From: DYFT01 sp041695085
GTDB taxonomy: Bacteria > Bacteroidota > Ignavibacteria > UBA10030
Direction of reading: 5' to 3'
Assembly (NCBI GenBank): GCA_041695085.1
Contig: JBGFRO010000003.1
Span: 124,001 to 188,000 of the forward strand
Length of the DNA stretch: 64,000 nucleotides
Part shown: piece after piece, positions 7,797 to 16,101 of the stretch
Position numbering within the stretch: position 1 is the stretch's first letter
Layout of the letters: the number at the start of each line of letters is the position of its first letter
Notes under the pieces: generated by a model
The model's input: only the letters and a program-made list of their open reading frames with translations
What the model was told of the DNA's origin: nothing
The model's database searches: none
Made by a program: the position numbers and the translations under genes

Positions 7797-8651
7797 TTGC
7801 TTATACTCAGCGAAAGTAAGGGTATTCTTAGTAATATCTTATCAATATTAAGAAACGAAATTACTTTAGAGCCTGCTATTGCTTTGATTCTTGGTTCGGG
7901 GTTAGGTGAATTCGCGGATAAGCTGGTGTCATCTGTTTCTATTCCAACTTCTACTCTTCCCGGCTATCCCCATTCCTCAGTTCAGGGTCACGCGGGAAAG
8001 ATCGTTGTCGGTCACTTGGCAGAAGACCCGCGCTGCCGACCGCTTATGGTATTTAAGGGACGTGTTCACTATTACGAAAGTGGAGATCTTGAGAAAACAC
8101 TTTTGCCCGTTGACATAGCATTCGAGATGGGAGCACGGACGTTGATCGTGACCAGTGCTGCTGGTGGTATCAATCCAAGATTCCGTGCGGGCGATCTCAT
8201 GGTCATAGAGGATTACTTGACGATCGGAACCAAAGGAATCGGGCAGCTGATGGGAGGACAAACATCAGAAGTACACCTACGATTTGAGAAAACAACAGGC
8301 AAGATTGATATGGAGCTCAGTGTACACCTCAAACAGTCAGCTCAGAAAATTGGGATGCCAATTCAAGTTGGGACTTACTGTTGGCTACTTGGCCCCACAT
8401 ACGAAACGCCCGCTGAAATTGAGATGCTCAGAAGGCTGGGCGCGGATGCGGTGGGTATGTCGACCGTGCCGGAACTTGTACGCGGCAGTCAGTTAGGAAT
8501 GCGTGTTGGGGGGATATCTCTCATATCAAACCTTGCTGCCGGCATGTCAGGTGAGAAACTTTCCCACGACGAGGTAACAGAGGCAGCAAAGCGTGTGGCG
8601 GTTCATTTCTCAAATCTTATGACGACAATTCTCACTACCCTTCCAAAATGA
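7797..8651 (+). CDS. Purine nucleoside phosphorylase (trimeric class)
   Basis: Cleaves purine nucleosides with phosphate to base and ribose-1-phosphate. Family marks: ILGSGLGEF, YPHSSVQGHAGK, FKGRVHYYE, SAAGGINPRFRAGDLM and YETPAEIEMLRRLGADAVG. The asparagine in LISNLAAGMS matches the residue that makes this class prefer 6-oxopurines (inosine, guanosine). Start is TTG 7797, immediately after the nupC TAA, with AGGTGG just upstream; no ATG fits. Last gene of the salvage operon. It meets the minus-strand operon end at 8655 with no visible terminator. Confidence 0.9.
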   Translation: MLILSESKGILSNILSILRNEITLEPAIALILGSGLGEFADKLVSSVSIPTSTLPGYPHSSVQGHAGKIVVGHLAEDPRCRPLMVFKGRVHYYESGDLEKTLLPVDIAFEMGARTLIVTSAAGGINPRFRAGDLMVIEDYLTIGTKGIGQLMGGQTSEVHLRFEKTTGKIDMELSVHLKQSAQKIGMPIQVGTYCWLLGPTYETPAEIEMLRRLGADAVGMSTVPELVRGSQLGMRVGGISLISNLAAGMSGEKLSHDEVTEAAKRVAVHFSNLMTTILTTLPK

Positions 8652-8654
8652 CCT

Positions 8655-9089
8655 TTATAGTGTAGGCATTGTAAACTGATACAAAAGAAGATAGATCATA
8701 ACGCCTGATATAGATACATAAAGCCAAATTGGTAAGGTCCAGCGAGCTATTTTCTTGTGAAGTTCATATCTCTTTTTGAGTCCCCTCCCCAGCGTCAGCA
8801 AAACCAGCGGCAGATTTACCATGGCGAGAACCGTGTGCGTGAACAGGATGGTGAAATAAACTGGCCGTATCCATCCCCTTCCTTGAAACGGCTGTGATCC
8901 ATGATGATAGTGATAGACCAAATAAGAAATCAGAAAGAGGCAGGAAACCACAAATGCAGCGATCATCGTTCTTTTGTGCCCTTCCCTGTTGCCAGAACGT
9001 ATCAATCTATAGCCGTAGAGAAGGAGAATTGCGCTCGTGGTGTTGAGCAAAGCATTGAGGGTGGGAAGATCTGAAAAATCGAAAAACAT
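8655..9089 (-). CDS. DUF420 membrane protein, CtaM-like oxidase assembly factor
   Basis: 144 residues with four predicted membrane spans. The block SYLVYHYHHG and the conserved histidine in TILFTHTVLAM match DUF420 (CtaM/YozB), which in Bacillus and Staphylococcus is needed for maturation of heme-copper oxidases. It is the last gene of the long respiratory operon, 95 bases after ctaB, and that gap holds no clear terminator. Assembly role inferred from family and position. Confidence 0.8.
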   Translation of the reverse strand: MFFDFSDLPTLNALLNTTSAILLLYGYRLIRSGNREGHKRTMIAAFVVSCLFLISYLVYHYHHGSQPFQGRGWIRPVYFTILFTHTVLAMVNLPLVLLTLGRGLKKRYELHKKIARWTLPIWLYVSISGVMIYLLLYQFTMPTL

Positions 9090-9184
9090 CTAAAATATAA
9101 AAGGATGGAATACCGATTTATTACTTATATAGCAACGGGCTAGACTGTAGTCTTCTTACTTTACTTGAGGTGATGGGACATCGA

Positions 9185-10108
9185 TCATACCTTATCGATG
9201 ACCATTCCGATCATCAGGACAGGAAGGTAGATCAGGGAAGCAAAAAAGAGTCGACGCGACCAGTTGTTTAACTTGACTGTCCCCTCCATCCCGTCCGCAC
9301 TCCTCAGAAAGAGGTAGCCGTAGATAAGGAGGAATGCTCCCAGAACAAGGGCAGATGCCGTATAGAACCAGCCGCTTACCCCAATCAGCGGCAGCGCTAA
9401 AGTTGCAGGGATCAATGTGATGATGTGAATAAAGCAGTGGCTCGCCGTCCTTTTGCCGTCGGCGTCAAGAACACTCAGAATCCTGTATCCTGCTCGGGCG
9501 TAGTCCTTTTTGTACATCCAGGCAAGTGACAAGAAGTGTGGCATCTGCCAGAAGAATAGGATCGCGAAAAGAACCAACCCTCCCAGCTCAATTCGGCCTG
9601 AGGCGGCGGTCCAGCCCATCAGCGGTGGAAGTGCTCCCGGAACACCGCCAATGAGTGTGGCGTGAGGCGTCAGTCGCTTGAGCGGCGTGTAGACGAAGAG
9701 GTAAGATGTAATCGTGAGGGTAGCGAGCAATCCTGTAAGTACATCGACGACCGTCGTCAACAACACGATACCGAAGACAGATATGGTCGTTCCAAAGAGC
9801 AGAACGGTGGCAGGCTGCAACCTTCTTGCTGGAAGGGGGCGTCGCTCGGTTCTCTTCATCATCGAATCATACTCGCGCTCTATGTATTGATTCAGAGCAC
9901 CGGCGCCTCCCCCCACTAACATGGTGCCAAGTCCGGTCCAGAGAAAACCAAGAATATCGACTCCGCCCCTCGTCCCGAGATAATACCCGCACAAGACGGT
10001 CAAAACTGACAAACCTGTTAATTCTGGCTTCATCAGTTCCAGGAGATCGAGCACCTTGGAGCGAGAACCGAGGAGTTCCTTGCTGATGACTTTTGCTTCT
10101 CCGTTCAT
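9185..10108 (-). CDS. ctaB: Protoheme IX farnesyltransferase (heme O synthase)
   Basis: UbiA-type membrane prenyltransferase adding a farnesyl chain to heme b, the first step to heme A. The prenyl-diphosphate motif NQYIEREYDSMMKRTERRPL and the second acidic region (residues about 205-215) are visible, with about nine membrane spans in 307 residues. A longer open frame runs upstream, but ATG 10108 has GGGGAGAG before it and overlaps the ctaA stop as ATGA, so it is the start used here. Confidence 0.93.
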   Translation of the reverse strand: MNGEAKVISKELLGSRSKVLDLLELMKPELTGLSVLTVLCGYYLGTRGGVDILGFLWTGLGTMLVGGGAGALNQYIEREYDSMMKRTERRPLPARRLQPATVLLFGTTISVFGIVLLTTVVDVLTGLLATLTITSYLFVYTPLKRLTPHATLIGGVPGALPPLMGWTAASGRIELGGLVLFAILFFWQMPHFLSLAWMYKKDYARAGYRILSVLDADGKRTASHCFIHIITLIPATLALPLIGVSGWFYTASALVLGAFLLIYGYLFLRSADGMEGTVKLNNWSRRLFFASLIYLPVLMIGMVIDKV

Positions 10109-11139
10109 GCTCTCCCCTCCCCTGCGAGCGCCTGCAAAGTGTATGATGCGGACGCCGTCGAGGGATTGCGCATCACGTGAAGTATGGCTTGCACGCACGC
10201 CACCAGCAAGAGTGCTCCAACAGCCACGTGTGCCGTGGTTATTGCGACGTTCTTGAGCGATACAATGGTAAGGATGCCGAGAGTAATCTGTATCATCAGC
10301 AAGACGAGAATCGTCCACGAAAGAATCTTCAGCCGCCGCTCTACTCGACCAGCACGAAATAATTTGAAGGAAAGCACAATCAACAAACCGGTCACAACGA
10401 CGGCCCACATCCGATGGAGCATATGAATCGTGACTTGACCCGCCGTGACTGGACCATCAGCAGCGAGACGAATATCATCAAGAATCAACTGGCGATTATA
10501 CTGCTGGAGAGCTTCGGGAGAAAGTGACGGAATGAGCTGGCCATACGCAAGCGGCAGATCCGGCACTGCAAGTCCAGAGTCCGTGTGTCGCATCAACGCT
10601 CCAAGAATGAGCTGAACGAAGACTGCCCCTGTTGCAAAAAGAGCCCATCCCTTCAGAGGCGCCCATATAGATTCATCCCCCTGATGCCGATCCGTCTCCA
10701 TCCACCATCGCGAAGTGAATAACGCGACTGCTGAAACAAGTGAAAAGAACGATTGAGCAAGAGTTGCATGGCTCACGGAAATTGCGGTGGGAAGTAAGAA
10801 CAGGACCGTGAGACCTCCCAACGCCCCTTGAACGATCACGGCAACAAGAGCGATACATCCTAATACCTTCACCCATCGTCGGGTTTCCTTTTTCCACAAC
10901 CAAATTGCAAGGATCGTCGTGAGAAGTCCAACAAAGGTCGCAATCAGCCGATGGCCATGTTCATAGAAGATCCCACCCACCATCGGCGGCATCAATTGGC
11001 CGTACGACAAAGGCCAATCCGGAACAGCGAGTCCCGATCCGGTGCTCGTGACAAGTCCACCGGCAACGATCAGAACGAACGTACAGAAAACGGTGAAGAG
11101 GGCGAAGAGATGAAGTGCTCGATTATACGTTGGTCTCAT
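10105..11139 (-). CDS. ctaA: Heme A synthase (CtaA/COX15)
   Basis: Oxidises the C8 methyl of heme O to a formyl group, giving heme A for the aa3 oxidase downstream of the same promoter. Eight membrane spans in two similar halves. Each half carries the GSGLAVPDWPLSYGQL or DSGLAVPDLPLAYGQL block plus conserved histidines (YEHGHR, MLHRMW). ATG 11139 starts at the family-typical N terminus. GTG 11151, overlapping the ctaC stop as GTGA, is an equally good coupled start and adds four residues. Confidence 0.92.
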   Translation of the reverse strand: MRPTYNRALHLFALFTVFCTFVLIVAGGLVTSTGSGLAVPDWPLSYGQLMPPMVGGIFYEHGHRLIATFVGLLTTILAIWLWKKETRRWVKVLGCIALVAVIVQGALGGLTVLFLLPTAISVSHATLAQSFFSLVSAVALFTSRWWMETDRHQGDESIWAPLKGWALFATGAVFVQLILGALMRHTDSGLAVPDLPLAYGQLIPSLSPEALQQYNRQLILDDIRLAADGPVTAGQVTIHMLHRMWAVVVTGLLIVLSFKLFRAGRVERRLKILSWTILVLLMIQITLGILTIVSLKNVAITTAHVAVGALLLVACVQAILHVMRNPSTASASYTLQALAGEGRA

Positions 11140-11147
11140 CAGTTTGC

Positions 11148-12101
11148 TCACAGATACGACGCCTCTTCTTCCAGCCAAGCCTTGAACTCTTCCTCTGTTT
11201 GGATGGTGACGAAGCCTTTCATCCGGTAATGCCCTAAACCGCATAATTGAGCACACGCAATCTCTGTCGGCGTGGGGTGAGCGACGGCTATCTCCGTAAT
11301 GCCCGCATTCACCAAAAGACGAATTGCCTCCGCCGTGATAGGATCATCTTTGCTCACAACTACGGTTCCGTCGCTTCCGGCGAAGTCAGCGCGTGCAACC
11401 ATCGCCTGCAGAACCGTATTGGTGGTATCAGCAAGGCTGATCGTGACCCTTTTCGTTGAGGCTTCCAAAATCTGCGCTGTTGTCATCGTTGGTGTAAACC
11501 AAAGAGGGATGACCTCCCCCGGAATTGCATCTTGTTTGACTCGGAAAAGAGGGAGTGCAAAGCTATGAATGACATCTTTGCTCGTGAGACGGATGATAAC
11601 GGGCCTGTTGACGGGTAAGTTCAGTTGATTGACAGTCCAGATGTCATCTTTCGCATCAGGATCCTCTCTGTCAAGACCGAGCGGATTGTCGGCGGACACA
11701 AGTTTGATGTCCGTACGACCGAACTTGCCATCCGCTCCCGGGTAATGGATGTTCCAAGCGAATTGCTCTCCTACAACACGGATGGTCAATGCATCTGCTT
11801 CGGAGGGGAACTCGTTCACACGCTCTGCCCAGAGCGGTATCGCAAACCCGATAAGCAGGATCGCCTCAAAGATTGCAACGCCTACCTCAAGGTAGCTCGA
11901 GATGTGTGACTTGACCCCGACATAATCTGCCTTCGGATTGCGTGATTTTCGAAAGCGGAAGAGTGTGTAGGCAAAGAAGGAGCCCCATCCCACAAACAAC
12001 ACAAACATAAGCCAGTGAACGACGGCCGTCATCTGATCCAGAGCTGGACCATGGGTAGAGGCGTCTAATGGTAAGCCGAAGAAACGAAGGATATCGAGCA
12101 T
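11148..12101 (-). CDS. ctaC: Cytochrome c oxidase subunit II with an unusual insertion before the CuA loop
   Basis: Carries the binuclear CuA centre that accepts electrons from cytochrome c. Two membrane spans (about 26-48 and 70-92) are followed by the cupredoxin domain. CuA ligands are H179, C283, C287, H291 and M294 in IACAQLCGLGHYRMKG. There is no CxxCH, so no fused cytochrome c. Usual subunit II has about ten residues between the W...TPT strand and the CuA loop; here about 70 (209-279) intervene, including SDGTVVVSKDDPITAEAIRL and an AGITEIAV turn. No lipoprotein signal is visible at the N terminus. Confidence 0.92.
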   Translation of the reverse strand: MLDILRFFGLPLDASTHGPALDQMTAVVHWLMFVLFVGWGSFFAYTLFRFRKSRNPKADYVGVKSHISSYLEVGVAIFEAILLIGFAIPLWAERVNEFPSEADALTIRVVGEQFAWNIHYPGADGKFGRTDIKLVSADNPLGLDREDPDAKDDIWTVNQLNLPVNRPVIIRLTSKDVIHSFALPLFRVKQDAIPGEVIPLWFTPTMTTAQILEASTKRVTISLADTTNTVLQAMVARADFAGSDGTVVVSKDDPITAEAIRLLVNAGITEIAVAHPTPTEIACAQLCGLGHYRMKGFVTIQTEEEFKAWLEEEASYL

Positions 12102-12118
12102 AATGTGAGACAGTCTCC

Positions 12119-12370
12119 TTAGTTTACGCTTGGTAGGTCAATATCTCCGTTGAGCGTGATCTTCGATCTCTTTCTCATATGGATTGCAAAAGCCACCACA
12201 CCAGCTAGTACACTTCCCGTGATCCCGAGAAGTGTCAGGATGGCGATGCTCATTCCTTCGGAGCTCGACGTCTCCGTCGAACCATAGCAGACAGGGCACG
12301 CTGCCGTCAGCTCAACCAACAAGAGAAAGATCATTGAAAGATATGCCGTTCGAGCGATGATTCTACGCAT
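12119..12370 (-). CDS. Small membrane protein with CPVC motif in the oxidase operon
   Basis: 83 residues. A signal-like hydrophobic stretch (9-23) is followed by A-C-P-V-C-Y-G, then a second hydrophobic span (about 40-62) and a basic tail. ATG 12370 follows GGAGGTGGGT, which decides the start over a TTG 12 bases upstream. A CxxC just outside the membrane could bind copper or act in redox, and the position beside subunit II suggests a subunit or CuA assembly helper. I recognise no named family. Confidence 0.7.
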   Translation of the reverse strand: MRRIIARTAYLSMIFLLLVELTAACPVCYGSTETSSSEGMSIAILTLLGITGSVLAGVVAFAIHMRKRSKITLNGDIDLPSVN

Positions 12371-12389
12371 ACCCACCTCCAACCTCGTA

Positions 12390-12602
12390 TTACAGGTTAC
12401 TGAAATGTTTGAATTTTCGTACGAAACGCCGTCCGTAGAGAAAGAGTGCTATCCCAGAAAGAAGGGAGAGCAAAGCACCGAGAACGCGCACCACTCCCGC
12501 CTCGACAGCTTCCGAGAGCGCGAACCATGCCGCAAATCCCAGGAGAGTCAGGACAGAAAGGGAAATGAAGACGATATGAAAAGCTTTGAGGGACACGCTC
12601 AA
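12390..12602 (-). CDS. Small two-span membrane protein in the oxidase operon
   Basis: 70 residues with two predicted transmembrane helices (about 8-28 and 38-56) and a basic C terminus. Start TTG 12602 overlaps the subunit IV stop (TTGA); GTG 12596 is an alternative. No cysteines or other motif. Probably a small oxidase subunit, from its coupled position between subunits IV and II. Family not recognised. Confidence 0.6.
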   Translation of the reverse strand: MSVSLKAFHIVFISLSVLTLLGFAAWFALSEAVEAGVVRVLGALLSLLSGIALFLYGRRFVRKFKHFSNL

Positions 12603-12901
12603 TAGAATTTGTCGTTCTGGAAGATCAGCGGTAGTGACATTAACGCTGCAAAGAAGATACCCGTGAGGATCAGCGTAGCGAAGATCAACTTCTTCTCATT
12701 GATCAGATGCATAAAGTAGCTTGCCACTAGCGATCCCTTGATCGTAGCGACGATAAGGGCCAGGATCACGGCTGGAACGACAGAAAGATGAAGATAGGAA
12801 ATTGCAACGGTCACAACCGTTAGTCCCATCAGTGCCACAAATACGTTAACGTAGACACGAACGTGTTTCTTGATCTCTTCGGGTGAATCTGTCTCACTCA
12901 T
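12599..12901 (-). CDS. ctaF: Cytochrome c oxidase subunit IV family protein
   Basis: 100 residues with three membrane spans, matching the prokaryotic subunit IV family (COX4_pro): K-K-H-V-R-V-Y near the N terminus, then VATIKGSLVASYFMHL and a third span. It stabilises the oxidase and has no cofactor. GGAGG lies 7 bases before the ATG. Follows ctaE by 9 bases in the usual I-III-IV order. Confidence 0.85.
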   Translation of the reverse strand: MSETDSPEEIKKHVRVYVNVFVALMGLTVVTVAISYLHLSVVPAVILALIVATIKGSLVASYFMHLINEKKLIFATLILTGIFFAALMSLPLIFQNDKFY

Positions 12902-12910
12902 GTGCGCCTC

Positions 12911-13501
12911 CTACAAGAGGTAAAGGACGGGAAAGAGAAATATCCAAACCAGATCGACGAAGTGCCAGTAGAGGCCGGCCACTTCGATGCGATTGGTGAA
13001 TCGTTCCGGTTCGGTATGCCACATCTTGCTGCCGGGGCCCCAGAAGTACCCATTCACGATCATTCCCCCCACCACATGAAGTCCGTGCAAGCCTGTGAGC
13101 GTAAAGTAAATCGCTAGGAACGTGCTCTCACTCGGATAGGTCCCCGCGGAGAACTTCGCGCCATATTCGAATGCCTTGATAATCAGGAAGAAAAATCCGA
13201 GTCCTACGGTCGCTCCGATGTAGCGCTTGTACTTTGCGAAGTCGTGCATCTTCAGCGACGCCCATGCCATCACCATGGTGATACTGGAAGTGATCAGGAC
13301 GACGGTATTGAGGGTAGCCAGCGGGATATTGAGCATCTCGAATCCGTGCGGCCAACTCGGCGCTCCCGTGCGAAGCAGGACGTACGAAGAAAAAAGAGCC
13401 CCAAACAGCATCACCTCTGAGGCAAGAAAGAGCCACACGCCGAGCTTTGCGTTGAAGAGACCTGTGTCGGGCCGCGCGTGTACGGTATAGGGAATTTGCA
13501 T
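12911..13501 (-). CDS. ctaE: Cytochrome c oxidase subunit III
   Basis: Membrane subunit without redox cofactors that protects the oxidase from inactivation during turnover. 196 residues with five spans, the short bacterial form. Marks: KLGVWLFLASEVMLFGALF, SFLAIYFTLTGLHGLHVVGG and the C-terminal YWHFVDLVWIFLFPVLYL. The open frame extends 25 codons further upstream, into the ctaD end, but ATG 13501 fits the family N terminus and follows the ctaD stop by four bases. Confidence 0.93.
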   Translation of the reverse strand: MQIPYTVHARPDTGLFNAKLGVWLFLASEVMLFGALFSSYVLLRTGAPSWPHGFEMLNIPLATLNTVVLITSSITMVMAWASLKMHDFAKYKRYIGATVGLGFFFLIIKAFEYGAKFSAGTYPSESTFLAIYFTLTGLHGLHVVGGMIVNGYFWGPGSKMWHTEPERFTNRIEVAGLYWHFVDLVWIFLFPVLYLL

Positions 13502-13505
13502 ATCT

Positions 13506-15311
13506 CTATGCCTTTGCTGGTTCAGGTACGTGCTGAGGAGTAAAGTCGGTCGGGTGATTCGGAACACTGTATTCATAAGGGCCGCGATACACCTCGATGG
13601 GATGAACGAAATTGCCGTGAGGCGGTGGAGTCGGCGTCGCCCACTCCAGCGTTGTTGCTTCCCACGGATTGTCGCTTTCCACCTTCCTCCCCCTCTTCAA
13701 GCTGAGGAAGAAATTGATGATGAAGGGGAGCTGAAAGATCGCGAGCAACCACGCTGCGATCGACATAAATTCGTTCCATTGCAGAACTTCTTGGGCGTGT
13801 GCATACTGTTGACCGCCGTCGTACAAACGTCGGGAAACGCCTGCCAGTCCCTGAATGAACATCGGCATAAATATACCGTTCATACAAACGAGCGATCCCC
13901 AGAAATGGATTTTCCCGAGCGACTCGCTCATTTTTCGGCCGGTGACTTTCGGATACCAGTGATAGACTCCGGCGAAGAGCGCAAAGATCGTTCCGGGTGC
14001 CACCACATAATGGAAGTGGCCGATCACGTAATACGTATCGTGAAGATGAATATCTGTGGGGGCAAGACCGAGAGGTAGGCCTGTCAATCCTCCGATGCCG
14101 AACATCGGGAGGAACGCGAGAGCAAACAGCATCTGTGTGTTGAATCGCATCGACGCTCCCCACAACGAGATAAAGAAAGCGGTCAAAATGATGACCGACG
14201 GTATGGAGATGATCATTGTGGTCGTCTGAAAAAAGGCGCTGATGACGGTTCCCATTCCCGTGAGGAACATGTGATGCGCCCAAACGATGAAGGACATGAA
14301 ACCAAGAAAGATTGCAGCGTAGACGAGCGACTTGTAGCCCCAGATCGGCTTCCGCGTGTTGTTGGCAAGGATCTCCGCGATAATCCCCATGGCAGGAAGG
14401 ATCAGCACATACACTTCCGGATGCGCAAGGAACCAGAACAGGTGTTGCCATAATAAAGGACTTCCGCCGCCACTCACGTCGAGGATCTGACCCGCAACAA
14501 CCAATCCACTCGGCATAAAGAAGCTTGTCCCCGCCAACCTGTCCATCAGTTGCATCACTGCGGCCGCTTCAAGGGGAGGAAATGCGAGCAGGAGTAGAAA
14601 AGCTGTGACGAGCTGTGCCCAGACGAAGAAGGGCAATCGCATAAACGTCATCCCCTTCGCGCGCAGTTGGACGATCGTGACAATGAAGTTCACCGAGCCG
14701 AGGAGCGATGAGGTGATAAGAAACACCATCGCGATCAACCAGACCGTCTGGCCCGTTGTCGCGATAACGGAGAGAGGCGCGTAGGACGTCCAGCCGGAAT
14801 TAGCTGCTCCCCCCGGCATGAAGAAGCTGGAAAGCATCGTCATGCCGCCTACGAGATACGTCCAGTAGCTTGCCATATTCAACTTCGGAAACGCCATGTC
14901 CGGCGCGCCGATCTGGAGTGGTACGATATAGTTGCCGAAGGCGCCGACGGCGAGCGGAACGACGCCGAGGAAGACCATAATCGTTCCGTGCATCGCGCCG
15001 AGCTGATTATAGAATTCCGGAAGCATGATTCCGCCCGGAGCATTCATCTCACCCAACCAGTTTCCAATGATCGGAATCGGCTGTCCCGGATACGCGAGTT
15101 GCCATCTCATCAACATCATCAACATGAACCCGACGAACAGAAAGAGGAGGCTGGTGATAAGGTATTGCAGGCCGATCACTTTATGGTCAAGCGAGAACAC
15201 GTACGTGCGCCAGAAGCTTAATTCTTCTGCGTGATGTATCGCTTCGTGGACATCGTGGTGTGTCGCTGCAACGTGTGCCACTAGTGGATTCCTTTCTGGT
15301 GATGTCTCCAT
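13506..15311 (-). CDS. ctaD: Cytochrome c oxidase subunit I (aa3 type)
   Basis: Catalytic subunit reducing O2 and pumping protons. 601 residues with 12 core spans. Low-spin heme ligands H108 and H434, heme a3 ligand H432 and CuB ligands H297, H346 and H347 are present. The H297-Y301 pair and E299 (HPEVY) indicate an A1-type enzyme with the D-channel glutamate. The residue before HPEVY is alanine where glycine is usual. The N terminus is histidine-rich. Not fused to subunit III. Paired with subunit II lacking heme c, so cytochrome c must come from elsewhere, probably the octaheme protein upstream. Confidence 0.96.
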   Translation of the reverse strand: METSPERNPLVAHVAATHHDVHEAIHHAEELSFWRTYVFSLDHKVIGLQYLITSLLFLFVGFMLMMLMRWQLAYPGQPIPIIGNWLGEMNAPGGIMLPEFYNQLGAMHGTIMVFLGVVPLAVGAFGNYIVPLQIGAPDMAFPKLNMASYWTYLVGGMTMLSSFFMPGGAANSGWTSYAPLSVIATTGQTVWLIAMVFLITSSLLGSVNFIVTIVQLRAKGMTFMRLPFFVWAQLVTAFLLLLAFPPLEAAAVMQLMDRLAGTSFFMPSGLVVAGQILDVSGGGSPLLWQHLFWFLAHPEVYVLILPAMGIIAEILANNTRKPIWGYKSLVYAAIFLGFMSFIVWAHHMFLTGMGTVISAFFQTTTMIISIPSVIILTAFFISLWGASMRFNTQMLFALAFLPMFGIGGLTGLPLGLAPTDIHLHDTYYVIGHFHYVVAPGTIFALFAGVYHWYPKVTGRKMSESLGKIHFWGSLVCMNGIFMPMFIQGLAGVSRRLYDGGQQYAHAQEVLQWNEFMSIAAWLLAIFQLPFIINFFLSLKRGRKVESDNPWEATTLEWATPTPPPHGNFVHPIEVYRGPYEYSVPNHPTDFTPQHVPEPAKA

Positions 15312-15370
15312 ACGAAGAACGAAGTGAAGAGCGCCACTTTTACCGATCAGTAGCGGAAAGATCCCTTCAC

Positions 15371-16051
15371 TTACTTTACGGTAAATTTGAAATCCGCCGT
15401 CACTTTTCCTGTGGCATCGACCTTCACTTTAGCAGTTTGCGTTCCGTATTTCTCGTGCCACGCTTCAACGGTATACTCGCCGGCGGGAACTCCCTTTAAG
15501 GTGAAGGAACCATCATCTCCTGTCACGGCAAAGTACGGATGATTAAACACACCGATATATGCACTCATCCAAGGATGCACTTCGCACTTCACCCTGAACG
15601 TTTCAACCTTATCGAACTTCTTTGTCAGCTTCATCCCCTTCATCGGCATTGCTTGATTGAAGGAGGTGTTCGCTTTCGAGAGGGAATGGACGTTGTGGAG
15701 CGTGGGATCGCTGTTCAAGATCTCCAACTCTTGTCCGACTTGAATGCCCAGTACGCGAGGAACGTAAATACAACCGATTTGATCCAACACAGTTTTGCCT
15801 TTCGGTGCAGCCCCTCCCTTCGCATCCTTCACATAGACGAGTACGTTCTTCAACGTTCCGTTTTTATTGACGATGACCTCCTCGCTGAATACGGGATCTT
15901 TGTGAGCCTTCATGCAGACCGGATCGGCGTTCATGCGTAGCCGGTTGGGCTTCGGGGCCGTCCCCTCGAACGACACTTTTCCGGTCACATCACCAGCAAA
16001 CAGAGTGCCCCCTAGGCATGCCGTTGCAAGAACAATTCCAAGCAGCTTCAT
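15371..16051 (-). CDS. Secreted cupredoxin-like protein with C-terminal carboxypeptidase-regulatory-like domain
   Basis: 226 residues with signal peptide MKLLGIVLATACLGGTLFAG. The first domain is plastocyanin-like and resembles methylamine-utilisation proteins. Candidate type I copper ligands are H119 or H122 (TLHNVHS), C156, H159 and M162 in C-E-V-H-P-W-M. A C-terminal beta-sandwich (GSFTLKGVPAGEYTVEAWHE) is of the Ig-like carboxypeptidase-regulatory type. AGGAGC before ATG 16051 sets the start. Encoded between the octaheme cytochrome and oxidase subunit I, so it could carry or tune electrons between them; that is inference. Confidence 0.82.
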   Translation of the reverse strand: MKLLGIVLATACLGGTLFAGDVTGKVSFEGTAPKPNRLRMNADPVCMKAHKDPVFSEEVIVNKNGTLKNVLVYVKDAKGGAAPKGKTVLDQIGCIYVPRVLGIQVGQELEILNSDPTLHNVHSLSKANTSFNQAMPMKGMKLTKKFDKVETFRVKCEVHPWMSAYIGVFNHPYFAVTGDDGSFTLKGVPAGEYTVEAWHEKYGTQTAKVKVDATGKVTADFKFTVK

Positions 16052-16101
16052 TCGTCGTGCTCCTATGATTAAGAGTGATACAAGTGAGTTATGTGGTGAT
16101 T

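Noticed and set aside
10109..10408. 100-residue N-terminal extension of ctaB
   Set aside because: It is the shadow of ctaA in another frame; ATG 10108 has a ribosome site and fits the family.
13573..14451. 292-codon minus-strand frame
   Set aside because: It lies in another frame inside ctaD, whose product has all catalytic residues.
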